From: Parabacteroides massiliensis
GTDB lineage: Bacteria > Bacteroidota > Bacteroidia > Bacteroidales > Tannerellaceae
Reading direction: 5' to 3'
DNA length: 64,000 nucleotides
Assembly (NCBI RefSeq): GCF_900155425.1
Contig: NZ_LT700191.1
Coordinates: 1,387,198 to 1,451,197 of the forward strand
Below are positions 26,454 to 34,780 of the stretch, piece after piece. A model generated the notes under the pieces. That model ran no database searches, was not told where the DNA came from, and saw only the letters and a program-made list of their open reading frames with translations. Both the position numbers and the translations under genes were made by a program. Every line of letters starts with the position of its first letter. Within the stretch, counting starts at the first letter, position 1.

Positions 26454-27527
26454 TGCGAATCAGCAGTTGGCTTTCTGATTCAAAAATTAAAAATTAACAA
26501 ATGTAAGTAGAGCAATAGCCAACTTTCCAAAGGTATGTACCAACAGCCCTTTGGTAGCTCTTACTTTAGATGCTCTTTGAATTTCTGTTTTTTCATTCAG
26601 CCAGTTGAAAAAGGATTCGATAGGTTGTCTGACTTTAGAAACGGCTTGCGAGAAAAGGTCTCTTGCAGCTTTCTCCCTCTGTTTGAGAACTTCCGGTTCC
26701 CCTTTAATCTCTTTATGCGGAGTAAGCACTTTAACCGGATTGTTCTCATTAAAGAAAGAGAAATCGCTGTAAATCTTGTCTGCAAGCACCGTCTTTCCGG
26801 ATAGGTATGGCACGCATTCGCTTTTGAATACGGTCAGGTCGTTGTCCGAAGCCGGTGTCAGAGTTATCATTTCCGGAAAAGGTAAGGTTCCCTCCCTACG
26901 CTGTCCTACCATATGCAGTTTCATGCCATAGTAGTACATGTTCTTAGTGGAGCAATACCCTTTTGATGTTATCTCCGTAGCTACTTTCCCCTCTCGGTTT
27001 TTCCCTTTACAGGTCACTATCGGCATAGAATCGACAATGGATATAATGGAGTCGCAATCCTTGGGCTTGAATGATTGTATCATGGTTTCCACCAGCACCT
27101 TAAATGTTTCTGAAAGCATATTTAGGCGTACGCAAAACGTTTGATAAGACGGCAATTTTGGAAACCATGATGACAGATACTCCTTAGCGAAGGTATGTAT
27201 CTCCTTGATGTTGAAGTATCTCTGGCAGTACCCGCAGAACAGATAGATGGTAAGAACCTCCTCATCCGTAAACTCAGGATTGGAATTGTTACTGAATCTC
27301 TGGCAGTGGAAACGCAGAGAAGACTTATGGACATCACAGATATACATATACAAACCTATTAGTATTAACTTTTTCTCCTTGGGAATCATAATTAGAAAAA
27401 TGAGTGGTTTTATTCTTCTAATTTACTGATTTTCAAGGAGATTACAAAATAAAATAATGAGATAATTAACTGAATTACAAACTTTTAAATCAAGAATCTG
27501 AAGATGTTTTCAACTGCTGATTCGCAT
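26453..27527. mobile_element. IS982-like insertion sequence with 17-bp terminal inverted repeats
   Basis: ATGCGAATCAGCAGTTG at 26453-26469 is the exact reverse complement of 27511-27527. The element, about 1075 bp, is flanked by GAATA at 26448-26452 and 27528-27532, a 5-bp target duplication (the sixth base A also matches, so a 6-bp duplication with shorter ends is possible). Removing it and one GAATA restores a DUF389 stop followed about 10 bp later by the S46 peptidase start, so it split a two-gene operon. Perfect repeats and intact duplication indicate a recent event. Confidence 0.9.
26487..27389 (-). CDS. IS982-like DDE transposase
   Basis: A 300-residue transposase occupying most of the element. 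The N-terminal part has FTDEEVLTIYLFCGY and WFPKLPSYQTFCVRLNML, which fit the IS982 pattern. Catalytic acidic residues are probably D in SIVDSMPIV, D in TVLADKIYSD and E in VRQPIESFFNWLNEK. The frame is intact with no stop or frameshift, so the copy may be active. It runs opposite to the host operon. The family assignment rests on motif memory; another DDE family is less likely. Confidence 0.82.
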   Translation of the reverse strand: MIPKEKKLILIGLYMYICDVHKSSLRFHCQRFSNNSNPEFTDEEVLTIYLFCGYCQRYFNIKEIHTFAKEYLSSWFPKLPSYQTFCVRLNMLSETFKVLVETMIQSFKPKDCDSIISIVDSMPIVTCKGKNREGKVATEITSKGYCSTKNMYYYGMKLHMVGQRREGTLPFPEMITLTPASDNDLTVFKSECVPYLSGKTVLADKIYSDFSFFNENNPVKVLTPHKEIKGEPEVLKQREKAARDLFSQAVSKVRQPIESFFNWLNEKTEIQRASKVRATKGLLVHTFGKLAIALLTFVNF

Positions 27528-27543
27528 GAATAACGAACAAAGA

Positions 27544-29685
27544 ATGAATTTTATGAAGAAGTTGTGGGCAGTGTTACTGCTTCTCGTTGCTTCAGGCCAA
27601 GTGTTTGCCGATGAGGGCATGTGGGTACTGAAAGAGTTGAATAAACAAAACCTGGCAAGGATGAAGGAGTTGGGATTTACTCCCTCTTACGAACAGTTGT
27701 ACAGTGAAACCGACCCTTGTGTTGCCAATGCCGTCGTGATCTTCGGAGGAGGATGTACGGGCATTACCGTTTCGAATGAGGGATTGGTTTTCACCAACCA
27801 CCATTGTGGTTTCGGTTCGATCCAGCAGTTGAGCAGTGTGGAACATGATTACCTGAAAGACGGTTTCGTGTCTCAAAGTAAGGAAGAAGAGTTGCCGGTT
27901 CCGGGCCTGACGGTCCGTTACTTGCGGGAGACAGTGGATGTGAGCGAGCGCATCAATTCACAGATAGCCTCGATCGAGGAAGAGCATCTGCGTCTGGCTG
28001 CTGCCGACTCGATCGGGCAGGCGATGGCCGATTCTGTCGGGAACACGGAGTTTCTGGCTGCCGACGTTGTGCCTTTCTACAATAATAACAAGTATTTCCT
28101 GATCGTCTACGATGTTTTCAATGATATCCGCATGGTATTCGCTCCGCCCAGCTCAGTCGGTAAATTCGGTGGCGATACGGACAACTGGATGTGGCCGCGC
28201 CATACGGGCGACTTCTCCGTGTTCCGCGTATATGCCGGAGCCGACAACAAGCCGGCTGCCTACAGCAAGGACAACAAGCCTTACCAGCCGAAATATGTGG
28301 CAGAAGTCTCGTTGCAAGGTTACCAAGACAAGGATTATGCGATGACGATCGGTTTCCCCGGCAGCACGGATCGTTACCTGTGTTCATGGGGCGTGCAACA
28401 GCGTATCGAGGATAGTAACAAACCGCGTATCGAAGTGCGTGGCATCAAGCAGGCGATCTGGAAAGACGCGATGCTTGCCAGCGACGAAATGCGTATCAAA
28501 TATGCCTCCAAATATGCCGGCAGCTCCAACTATTGGAAAAATTCGATCGGTATGAACAAAGGCCTTGCCAACTTGAAAGTAATCGACCGCAAGCGGCAAG
28601 AAGAAGCTGCTTTTGCCTCCTGGGTGGCACAGGATGCAAAGCGTAAAGAGGTGTATGGCGATGTCTTGAACCTGTTGGAAAAAGGATATACTTCTTCCAG
28701 CGAATATAAAAAGATATCCACCTACCTGGGCGAAGCATTCCTGAGCGGCGCCGAAATCGTGAAACTGGCCCGCATGATCCAAAGCGTGGATGTGAAGGGC
28801 TCTACTCCGGAAGATATCGATATTTTCCTCGAAGACAATATCAAGCCTTTCTTCAAGGATTATGACGCAAGCCTCGACCGGAAGGTTCTGGCTGCCATGA
28901 TGAAGATCGTGAAGGAACGGGTCCCAGCAGAGAATCTTCCGGATATCTACAAGACGGTGGACAAGAAGTACAAAGGCGATTATGAAAAGTATGCCGCCGA
29001 TGTATTCAAGAAGACCGCTATCCTGTCTTACGACAATATCGCTTCCATGCTGAAGGATCCGAAAAAATATGCGAAACTGAAGAAGGACCCGGCTGCCGAG
29101 TTGAGCTTGTCCGTCCTGATATCCCTCTTCGAATTGCAGCAACTCACGGGTGATTCTTACTACGATATTGCCAAGGGCGAACGCCTCTATTTTGCCGGCT
29201 TGAAAGAGATGTATCCGGAAAAGGCGCTTTCTTCGGACGCCAACTTTACGATGCGTGTGAGCTACGGTTCCATCGGCGGCTACCGTCCGTATGATGCTGC
29301 TTGGTATGATTACTATACGACCCAGAAGGGTATCTTCGAAAAGGAAAACCCAGAAAGCGACGAGTTCTGGGTGCAACCCGAAATCCTCGACCTGATCCGC
29401 AGCAAAGACTTCGGCCAGTATGCCAACAAAAACGGCGAATTGCAGCTTTGCTTCCTTTCCAATAACGACATCACAGGCGGTAACTCCGGCAGCCCGGTAT
29501 TCGACAAGAATGCCCGTTTGATCGGCCTCGCTTTCGATGGTAACTGGGAAGCGATGAGCGGTGACATTGCTTTCGAACCGGACTTGCAGCGCACGATCAG
29601 CGTGGATATCCGCTACGTGCTGTACATGATCGACAAATGGGGAAAATGCCCGCGACTGATTGAGGAACTGAAGTTGGTGAAATAG
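27544..29685 (+). CDS. dpp7: S46 dipeptidyl peptidase, DPP7-like
   Basis: A 713-residue periplasmic serine exopeptidase with signal MKKLWAVLLLLVASGQVFA. The triad is visible: His86 in TNHHCG, Asp in the DNWMWPRHTGDF segment and Ser648 in GGNSGSP. The specificity position reads FDGNWE (Gly at about 666), the DPP7 form preferring hydrophobic P1; DPP11 has Arg here (FDRNWE) and prefers acidic P1. It removes N-terminal dipeptides for peptide uptake. Start 27544 or 27553 is likely; an in-frame ATG at 27526 is formed by the end of the insertion sequence joined to host DNA and was not original. With the IS upstream, its transcription now depends on read-through or a promoter in the element's right end. 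Confidence 0.92.
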   Translation: MNFMKKLWAVLLLLVASGQVFADEGMWVLKELNKQNLARMKELGFTPSYEQLYSETDPCVANAVVIFGGGCTGITVSNEGLVFTNHHCGFGSIQQLSSVEHDYLKDGFVSQSKEEELPVPGLTVRYLRETVDVSERINSQIASIEEEHLRLAAADSIGQAMADSVGNTEFLAADVVPFYNNNKYFLIVYDVFNDIRMVFAPPSSVGKFGGDTDNWMWPRHTGDFSVFRVYAGADNKPAAYSKDNKPYQPKYVAEVSLQGYQDKDYAMTIGFPGSTDRYLCSWGVQQRIEDSNKPRIEVRGIKQAIWKDAMLASDEMRIKYASKYAGSSNYWKNSIGMNKGLANLKVIDRKRQEEAAFASWVAQDAKRKEVYGDVLNLLEKGYTSSSEYKKISTYLGEAFLSGAEIVKLARMIQSVDVKGSTPEDIDIFLEDNIKPFFKDYDASLDRKVLAAMMKIVKERVPAENLPDIYKTVDKKYKGDYEKYAADVFKKTAILSYDNIASMLKDPKKYAKLKKDPAAELSLSVLISLFELQQLTGDSYYDIAKGERLYFAGLKEMYPEKALSSDANFTMRVSYGSIGGYRPYDAAWYDYYTTQKGIFEKENPESDEFWVQPEILDLIRSKDFGQYANKNGELQLCFLSNNDITGGNSGSPVFDKNARLIGLAFDGNWEAMSGDIAFEPDLQRTISVDIRYVLYMIDKWGKCPRLIEELKLVK

Positions 29686-29751
29686 GAAGGCGGCAGCTTT
29701 GGGCTTGACCTGAAAGCTGTCAAAGGAAGTTTGCCTGGCTATGTTATATTG

Positions 29752-29800
29752 AAAAAGTGCCGGAGAGGAGGGTATGAAGCCTCCTTCCCGGCACTTTTTT
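29752..29800 (+). terminator. Rho-independent terminator after the S46 peptidase gene
   Basis: AAAAAGTGCCGG (29752-29763) pairs fully with CCGGCACTTTTT (29788-29799). The inner bases also pair (GGAGG with CCTCC), giving a long stem followed by a T run. Confidence 0.85.
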
Positions 29801-29842
29801 CAGATTAGGAGATGTCTCTTATTGATATATTATTTAATTCAT

Positions 29843-29850
29843 TACTTTTG
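29843..29850 (+). promoter_or_regulatory. Promoter -7 box of the sulfatase gene
   Basis: TACTTTTG matches TAnnTTTG exactly; ATTG at 29821-29824 sits 18 bp upstream as a weak -33 element. Transcription would start about 20 nt before the ATG at 29877. Confidence 0.6.
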
Positions 29851-29876
29851 TAGGAAAGAAAAACAAAAGACGTACC

Positions 29877-31451
29877 ATGAAGACATTGAACAACCTTATC
29901 ATCGGAGCCGGCCTTTTGGCGACAGTTTCTCCGATGCTGGCTGCCGACAGAACGGAAGCGGCTGGTGAACGCCCGAACATCCTCTTTATCCTCTCCGACG
30001 ACCATACTTCGCAGGCGTGGGGTATATATGGGGGAATCCTGCGTGATTATGTGAAAAATGAGAATATCCGCCGCCTGGCTGCTGAAGGGTGTGTGCTCGA
30101 CAACTGCTTTTGTACGAACTCGATCTCTGCACCCAGCCGTGCAGCGATTATGACAGGCGCTTACAGCCATCATAACGGAGTCTACACGCTCGAAGACAGG
30201 CTTGATCCTGCTTTGGACAACATCGCGAAACGTATGCAAGAGGGAGGATACCAAACTGCTCTTTTCGGCAAGTGGCATCTTAAAACGCAGCCGTCGGGAT
30301 TCGACACCTTTTCTGTTTTCCATGACCAGGGAGAATATTGGGATCCGCTGTTCAAGACCGCTGAAGGCTGGGTGGATGATGATCAGGGAAAGAGTGGAAA
30401 GGTGGAGAAAGGTTTTTCGACTGACTTGGTGACTGACAAGACGATCCAGTGGATCCGTTCGCGGGATAAGGATCAGCCCTTCATGATGTGTTGCCATTTC
30501 AAGGCAACGCACGAACCGTGGGATTTTCCCGAACGGCTGAAACATATCTATGACGGGGTTACATTCCCCGAACCGGCCAACATGATGGAGTTCGGGCCGG
30601 AAGAATCCGGGCGTACCTTCCCCGGACAACCGTTGGAGGACATGGCACGCCGTTGGGGCATCGCATCGAAAGACCCAGACTCGTGGTGGTGTAAGTATCC
30701 GGAACTGCCTTTCTCCATAGAAGGAATGAACAAGGAAGATGCACGCCGGAAAATCTATCAGAAATTGATTCGCGACTACCTGCGTTGCGGAGCGGCCATC
30801 GACGACAATATCGGCCGTCTGCTGCGTTTCCTCGATGAAGAAGGGCTGTCGAAGAACACAATAGTGGTGTATGTTTCCGATCAGGGCTATTTCCTTGGTG
30901 AGCACGGCATGTTCGATAAGCGTATGATGTTCGAGGAACCGTTGCGCATGCCTTTTGTCATCCGTTACCCGAAGGAAATTCCTGCCGGGACGCGTAACGC
31001 CGATATCATCCTCAACACTGACTTTGCCGCCACGTTGGCTGACTATGCCGGAGTGAACGCCCCTTCGTGCAGTGAAGGTCGCAGCTTCCGTGACAACCTG
31101 AGAGGCGAGACTCCGCGCGACTGGCGACAGTCCATGTATTATCGCTACTGGACACATCACAAAATACGTCCGGCCCATATGGGGATCCGAAACCATCGTT
31201 ATAAACTGATGTTCCTCTATGGCGATCCGCTGAATGCTACGGGTTCGGAAAAGACACCGGTCACGCCGTCGTGGGAGTTTTATGACCTGCTCGCCGATCC
31301 GCACGAAGACCATAATGTCTATGGTTCCCCAGCCTATGCCGGTGAAATCGAGAAGATGAAACGCGAACTGTTGAAACTCCGCCGCGAGGTTGGTGATACA
31401 GATACTGCAACACCTCGGATGAAGGAGATTATGGATAAATATTACTGGTAA
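29877..31451 (+). CDS. Sulfatase, S1 family, serine-type
   Basis: A 524-residue secreted sulfatase (signal about 1-23). Metal-binding D41/D42 lie in ILSDDHTSQAWG, and the activation motif is S84-A-P-S-R in NSISAPSRAAIMTG; Ser84 would be turned into formylglycine by an anSME maturase not encoded here. GKWHLK and YVSDQGYFLGEHG complete the active-site set. The N-terminal SDDHTSQAWGIYGG resembles S1_11-type N-acetylglucosamine-6-sulfatases of Bacteroides, so a host mucin or glycosaminoglycan substrate is plausible but not proven. It has its own promoter and lies 107 bp before the GH31 gene, with a different regulatory region between them. Confidence 0.9.
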   Translation: MKTLNNLIIGAGLLATVSPMLAADRTEAAGERPNILFILSDDHTSQAWGIYGGILRDYVKNENIRRLAAEGCVLDNCFCTNSISAPSRAAIMTGAYSHHNGVYTLEDRLDPALDNIAKRMQEGGYQTALFGKWHLKTQPSGFDTFSVFHDQGEYWDPLFKTAEGWVDDDQGKSGKVEKGFSTDLVTDKTIQWIRSRDKDQPFMMCCHFKATHEPWDFPERLKHIYDGVTFPEPANMMEFGPEESGRTFPGQPLEDMARRWGIASKDPDSWWCKYPELPFSIEGMNKEDARRKIYQKLIRDYLRCGAAIDDNIGRLLRFLDEEGLSKNTIVVYVSDQGYFLGEHGMFDKRMMFEEPLRMPFVIRYPKEIPAGTRNADIILNTDFAATLADYAGVNAPSCSEGRSFRDNLRGETPRDWRQSMYYRYWTHHKIRPAHMGIRNHRYKLMFLYGDPLNATGSEKTPVTPSWEFYDLLADPHEDHNVYGSPAYAGEIEKMKRELLKLRREVGDTDTATPRMKEIMDKYYW

Positions 31452-31468
31452 GAGACAGGAATGCTGGT

Positions 31469-31539
31469 AAAATCGGAAGATCATCCATATTTATAGGCAT
31501 TTTATCTATTTTCTTTTTAGATGAAAAGGCTTTCCTTTG
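31469..31539 (+). promoter_or_regulatory. Putative AraC operator and promoter upstream of the GH31 gene
   Basis: AAAATCGGAAGAT at 31469-31481, TCCAT at 31484-31488 and TTTATCTATTT at 31501-31511 occur in the same order and spacing upstream of the MFS gene (34658-34700). The -7-like box TTCCTTTG at 31532-31539 begins 63 bp after the motif start, exactly as at the other site. The gene encoding an AraC regulator lies between the two. Binding by it is inference. Confidence 0.7.
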
Positions 31540-31558
31540 CCCCATATATTGATTCGTA

Positions 31559-33733
31559 ATGATCATGAAGGTGAAAATAATGACACATTTTTGCAATTGC
31601 GCCGTTGTTGCGTTATTGTCTCTTGCCGCCTGCGCGGAGGTCCCCGATGGTAAGACCGGAGTTGAATGGAAAGAACCTGCTTCCGGAGTGTGGCAAATAT
31701 CTGTCGGTAAACCTGAAAAGTTGAATCTGCTGAGTGAACTCGACCTGCATCCGAAGTGGAATGCTATCAATGCGATGCCGAAAGCCGAGCTGCCCGTCAA
31801 CCGTAATGAGATCCGTTTCGAGGAGGTGGACGGCAAGACCTATATCCGTTTCCCGCTTGACAAGGGGGAAAAGATTTTCGGTCTCGGCCTGAACTTCAAA
31901 ACGGTCGAACAGCGCGGGCGGATCCTTGAACTGCATGTCGACCATTATGGAGGCAAGGATAACGGACGAACCCATGCGCCGGTTCCTTTCTTCGTCTCCA
32001 GCAAAGGCTATGGGGCTTTCATCAACTCTGCCCGTTATATCAAAGCGTATGTCGGAACCGGTGTCCGTAAGGATAGCCAGAATCCGCCAGCGGTGCAGGA
32101 CCGCAATACCGATCCCGGCTGGAGTGCGCAGCCCTATTCCGATAACCTTGAATTTTTGGTTCCTGCCGAAGGTGTCGAGGTGGTTTTGTTTGCCGGACAG
32201 GATATGCAGGATGTTGTACGCCGTTTCAATCTCTTCAACGGAGGAGGTGTGCTACCTCCGAAATGGGGACTGGGTTTCTGGCATCGTGTCCCGACCCTTT
32301 TCACCGACCGGCAGGTGCAGGACGAGATAGCCGAGTTCCGGAAACGGGGTTTCCCGCTTACCGTGATCGGCTTGGAACCGGGGTGGATGAGCCGTGCCTA
32401 TCCTTGTACCTATGAATGGGATGCCACCCGCTTCCCCGAACCCGAAAAGTTTGTGAACGACCTTTTGCAGAAACATATTCGTACAAACCTCTGGTTTAAT
32501 CCCGGTGTCTCTCCGGAATGTGAAATACGGGATGCCATTGAACCTTACACGGCTTCCCATACGGAATGGAACGGTCTGGTTCCGGATTACCGGATGCCTG
32601 AGGCACGCCGGATCATGCTGGATCATTTCAAAAAACACCAGTTGGACTTGGGAATCAGCGGGTATAAGATGGATGAGAATGATGGCTATGACAACTGGCT
32701 GTGGCCAGATGTCGCAACTTTTCCTTCCGGTACGCCGGCTGAACAGATGCGACAGCTCTACGGATCCTTGATGCAACGCATGACAACAGATCTGTATCGC
32801 GAGAAAAACCTGCGTACCTACGGGCTTGTTCGTGCCGGAAATGCCGGTACTTCCTCCTTCCCGTATGTTATCTATAACGATTATTATAATCATCGTGACT
32901 TTATCACGGCGTTGATCAACAGCTCGTTCATCGGTGTGTTGTGGACGCCTGAAGTTCGTGCCTCCAAAACTTCCGAAGAATGGTTGCGTCGCATGCAGAC
33001 TGTTTGTTTCTCTCCGATCGCCATGCTGGATGCTTGGGCGGACGGGACGAAGCCGTGGTCTTTCCCTGATGTGGAGAAACAGGTAAACGAAATCTCCCTG
33101 CTTCGTATGCGGCTGATCCCGTATCTTTATACGGCATTTGCCGATTATGCTTTCGAGGGGACACCTCCCATGCGTGCCATGAACCTCGAACCGGGCTATA
33201 CTGCCAATGAACAGATCGAGAAGGGCAGGCTCGACGGAACTGAAAATCCGTATGCTATGGCGGTCAAACGCGAAATGAAGGATCAGTTTATGGTCGGTGA
33301 AAATCTGCTGATCGCTCCTCTCTTTGCCGGCGAAACCGAACGGAAGGTCATCCTCCCGCAAGGCAGATGGTATGATTTTTATACCGGTAAATTGGCAGGG
33401 GAGGGCGAAGTCATTACCGTTTCTCCCGGTCTCGACCGTATTCCTGTTTATGTGAAGGACGGTGGGATCGTTCCGCTTTGTCCGCCTGTAACTGAGCTGG
33501 ACGGTACGAAACTACCGCTCGAGATCCGCCATTACGGTTCCAAGCCCGGCACTTTCCGCCTGTACGACGATGACGGGGAAACCTATAATTACGAGAAGGG
33601 TGAATATACCTATCTTACCATTACGGTCGATGTTTCTCCTGACGGGGGCAAACAGGGAAAAGTCTCTGTCCCGGACGGCCGGCAAGTTTGGTCGTATAAC
33701 GGAGAATATACGTTCCGCTATATGACGGAGTAG
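31559..33733 (+). CDS. Glycoside hydrolase family 31 lipoprotein
   Basis: A 724-residue lipoprotein; the signal ends ALLSLAACAE with the lipobox Cys at about 25. The start could also be the Met at 31565 or 31580. An N-terminal galactose-mutarotase-like domain leads into the GH31 barrel: LPPKWGLGFWHRVP, PLTVIGLEPGW, and the nucleophile Asp372 in GYKMDENDG. The acid/base region reads RAGNAGTSSFPYVIYNDYYNHRDF, different from the usual GDN/GDT-type alpha-glucosidase or alpha-xylosidase context, so specificity is uncertain (alpha-glucoside, alpha-xyloside or alpha-galactoside). The C-terminal beta domains end in RLYDDDGETYNYEKGEY. It ends directly against the convergent AraC gene with no gap. Confidence 0.88.
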   Translation: MIMKVKIMTHFCNCAVVALLSLAACAEVPDGKTGVEWKEPASGVWQISVGKPEKLNLLSELDLHPKWNAINAMPKAELPVNRNEIRFEEVDGKTYIRFPLDKGEKIFGLGLNFKTVEQRGRILELHVDHYGGKDNGRTHAPVPFFVSSKGYGAFINSARYIKAYVGTGVRKDSQNPPAVQDRNTDPGWSAQPYSDNLEFLVPAEGVEVVLFAGQDMQDVVRRFNLFNGGGVLPPKWGLGFWHRVPTLFTDRQVQDEIAEFRKRGFPLTVIGLEPGWMSRAYPCTYEWDATRFPEPEKFVNDLLQKHIRTNLWFNPGVSPECEIRDAIEPYTASHTEWNGLVPDYRMPEARRIMLDHFKKHQLDLGISGYKMDENDGYDNWLWPDVATFPSGTPAEQMRQLYGSLMQRMTTDLYREKNLRTYGLVRAGNAGTSSFPYVIYNDYYNHRDFITALINSSFIGVLWTPEVRASKTSEEWLRRMQTVCFSPIAMLDAWADGTKPWSFPDVEKQVNEISLLRMRLIPYLYTAFADYAFEGTPPMRAMNLEPGYTANEQIEKGRLDGTENPYAMAVKREMKDQFMVGENLLIAPLFAGETERKVILPQGRWYDFYTGKLAGEGEVITVSPGLDRIPVYVKDGGIVPLCPPVTELDGTKLPLEIRHYGSKPGTFRLYDDDGETYNYEKGEYTYLTITVDVSPDGGKQGKVSVPDGRQVWSYNGEYTFRYMTE

Positions 33734-34621
33734 TTATCCTTTCTTCATCTTCCTATATTCCCGTGGCGGCATCCCCATGATCTTGCTGAAAAGGCGCGAA
33801 AAATAGTAGGTATCTTCGATGCCTATCTTATAGCAGACCTGATTCACTTTCATGTCTGTGAAGTCTAAGAGCTGGCAAGCCTGCTGTATTTTTAGCTGGT
33901 TGAAGTAAGTCAGCGGTGCATAGCCTGTCCGTTGGCTGAACAGGACAGAGAAGTGGGAGGAAGAATAACCCGTGTGGGTGGCGATTTCCTGCAATGTCAG
34001 TTTCTTTTCGATGTTTTCCTTCATGAAATGGATGGCGGCCGTTACGATATCGTTCTTTTCAGGTTCGTGGCGGGCGGCGTCCCGGTACTGTTGCAAATAG
34101 CGTAATGTTCCGAGGTAGTGGTAAAAGATGGAACAGGCATACAGCAAGTTCTCATGGCTGTAGCCCATTTCCAGTGTTCGAAGTATCTCTTCGAACATGT
34201 CAATCCGGTTACTGATGCGGGAGTGCATCCCCGGTTTGATCTCTATCGGGTGTGTACATTGCTTGGCGAAATGGGAGGCCAGCTTTCCTTTAAAATGAAT
34301 CCAGTAGATTGTCCACGGGTCCTCCTCGTTGGCACCGTAAGCATGCGGTTTTCCTGCCGGCAGGATGAAATATTGGTTGGCAGTCACCTGAAATTCATGC
34401 CCTTCCGTTCGGTACCACCCCGATCCCTCTATGCAATAGATGAAAACAAACTGAGTGATCGGTTCCTGCCGCTCCCGAAAATGATGCCACGCTTTCGGGT
34501 AATATCCGATATCGGTAATGTGCAAAATGGAGGAAATAGGATCTTCTTCCATCTCATGGATGATTGGTTGTGGAAGGACAAGCGCCCGTTCTCCGCTGAA
34601 ACCGTCTTTTCTTCTGATCAT
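33734..34621 (-). CDS. AraC-family transcriptional regulator
   Basis: A 295-residue cytoplasmic regulator. The N-terminal cupin (about 30-140: TQFVFIYCIEGSGWYRTEG, YFILPAGKPHAYG) probably binds a sugar. The C-terminal pair of HTHs (about 190-290) has LTLQEIATHTGYSSSHFSVLFSQRTG, then VCYKIGIEDTYYFSRLFSKIMGMPPREYRK, the AraC signature. It is divergent from the MFS/DUF5107/GH2/GH95 operon and convergent with GH31. The shared element at 31469 and 34658 is the best candidate binding site, making it the likely activator of both units. Its stop abuts that of GH31. Confidence 0.92.
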   Translation of the reverse strand: MIRRKDGFSGERALVLPQPIIHEMEEDPISSILHITDIGYYPKAWHHFRERQEPITQFVFIYCIEGSGWYRTEGHEFQVTANQYFILPAGKPHAYGANEEDPWTIYWIHFKGKLASHFAKQCTHPIEIKPGMHSRISNRIDMFEEILRTLEMGYSHENLLYACSIFYHYLGTLRYLQQYRDAARHEPEKNDIVTAAIHFMKENIEKKLTLQEIATHTGYSSSHFSVLFSQRTGYAPLTYFNQLKIQQACQLLDFTDMKVNQVCYKIGIEDTYYFSRLFSKIMGMPPREYRKMKKG

Positions 34622-34657
34622 AATATGTTGATTTAGGAATGATACAAACTTACAATT

Positions 34658-34728
34658 AAAATCGGAAGATTGTCCATCTATATAAATTTTTTATCTATTT
34701 ATTCTTCTCGCAAAAGGTATTTACTTTG
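34658..34728 (+). promoter_or_regulatory. Putative AraC operator and promoter of the MFS-DUF5107-GH2-GH95 operon
   Basis: AAAATCGGAAGAT (34658-34670), TCCAT (34673-34677) and TTTATCTATTT (34690-34700) match the element upstream of GH31 without gaps. The -7-like box TTACTTTG (34721-34728) starts 63 bp from the motif start in both cases. It lies in the divergent region shared with the AraC gene. Confidence 0.72.
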
Positions 34729-34780
34729 TACCTGTATCTTAATCATTCATTTACGGCAGATAACTTAATTACTAATTATC

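Noticed and set aside
27526-27543. Upstream ATG extending the DPP7 gene
   Set aside because: The ATG is created by the IS end joined to the target duplication; it was not in the ancestral gene.
29805-31484. 559-codon minus-strand frame opposite the first sulfatase
   Set aside because: Antisense shadow; the plus strand has all sulfatase motifs and a promoter.
32252-33361. 369-codon minus-strand frame opposite GH31
   Set aside because: Antisense shadow of the GH31 barrel, no recognisable features.
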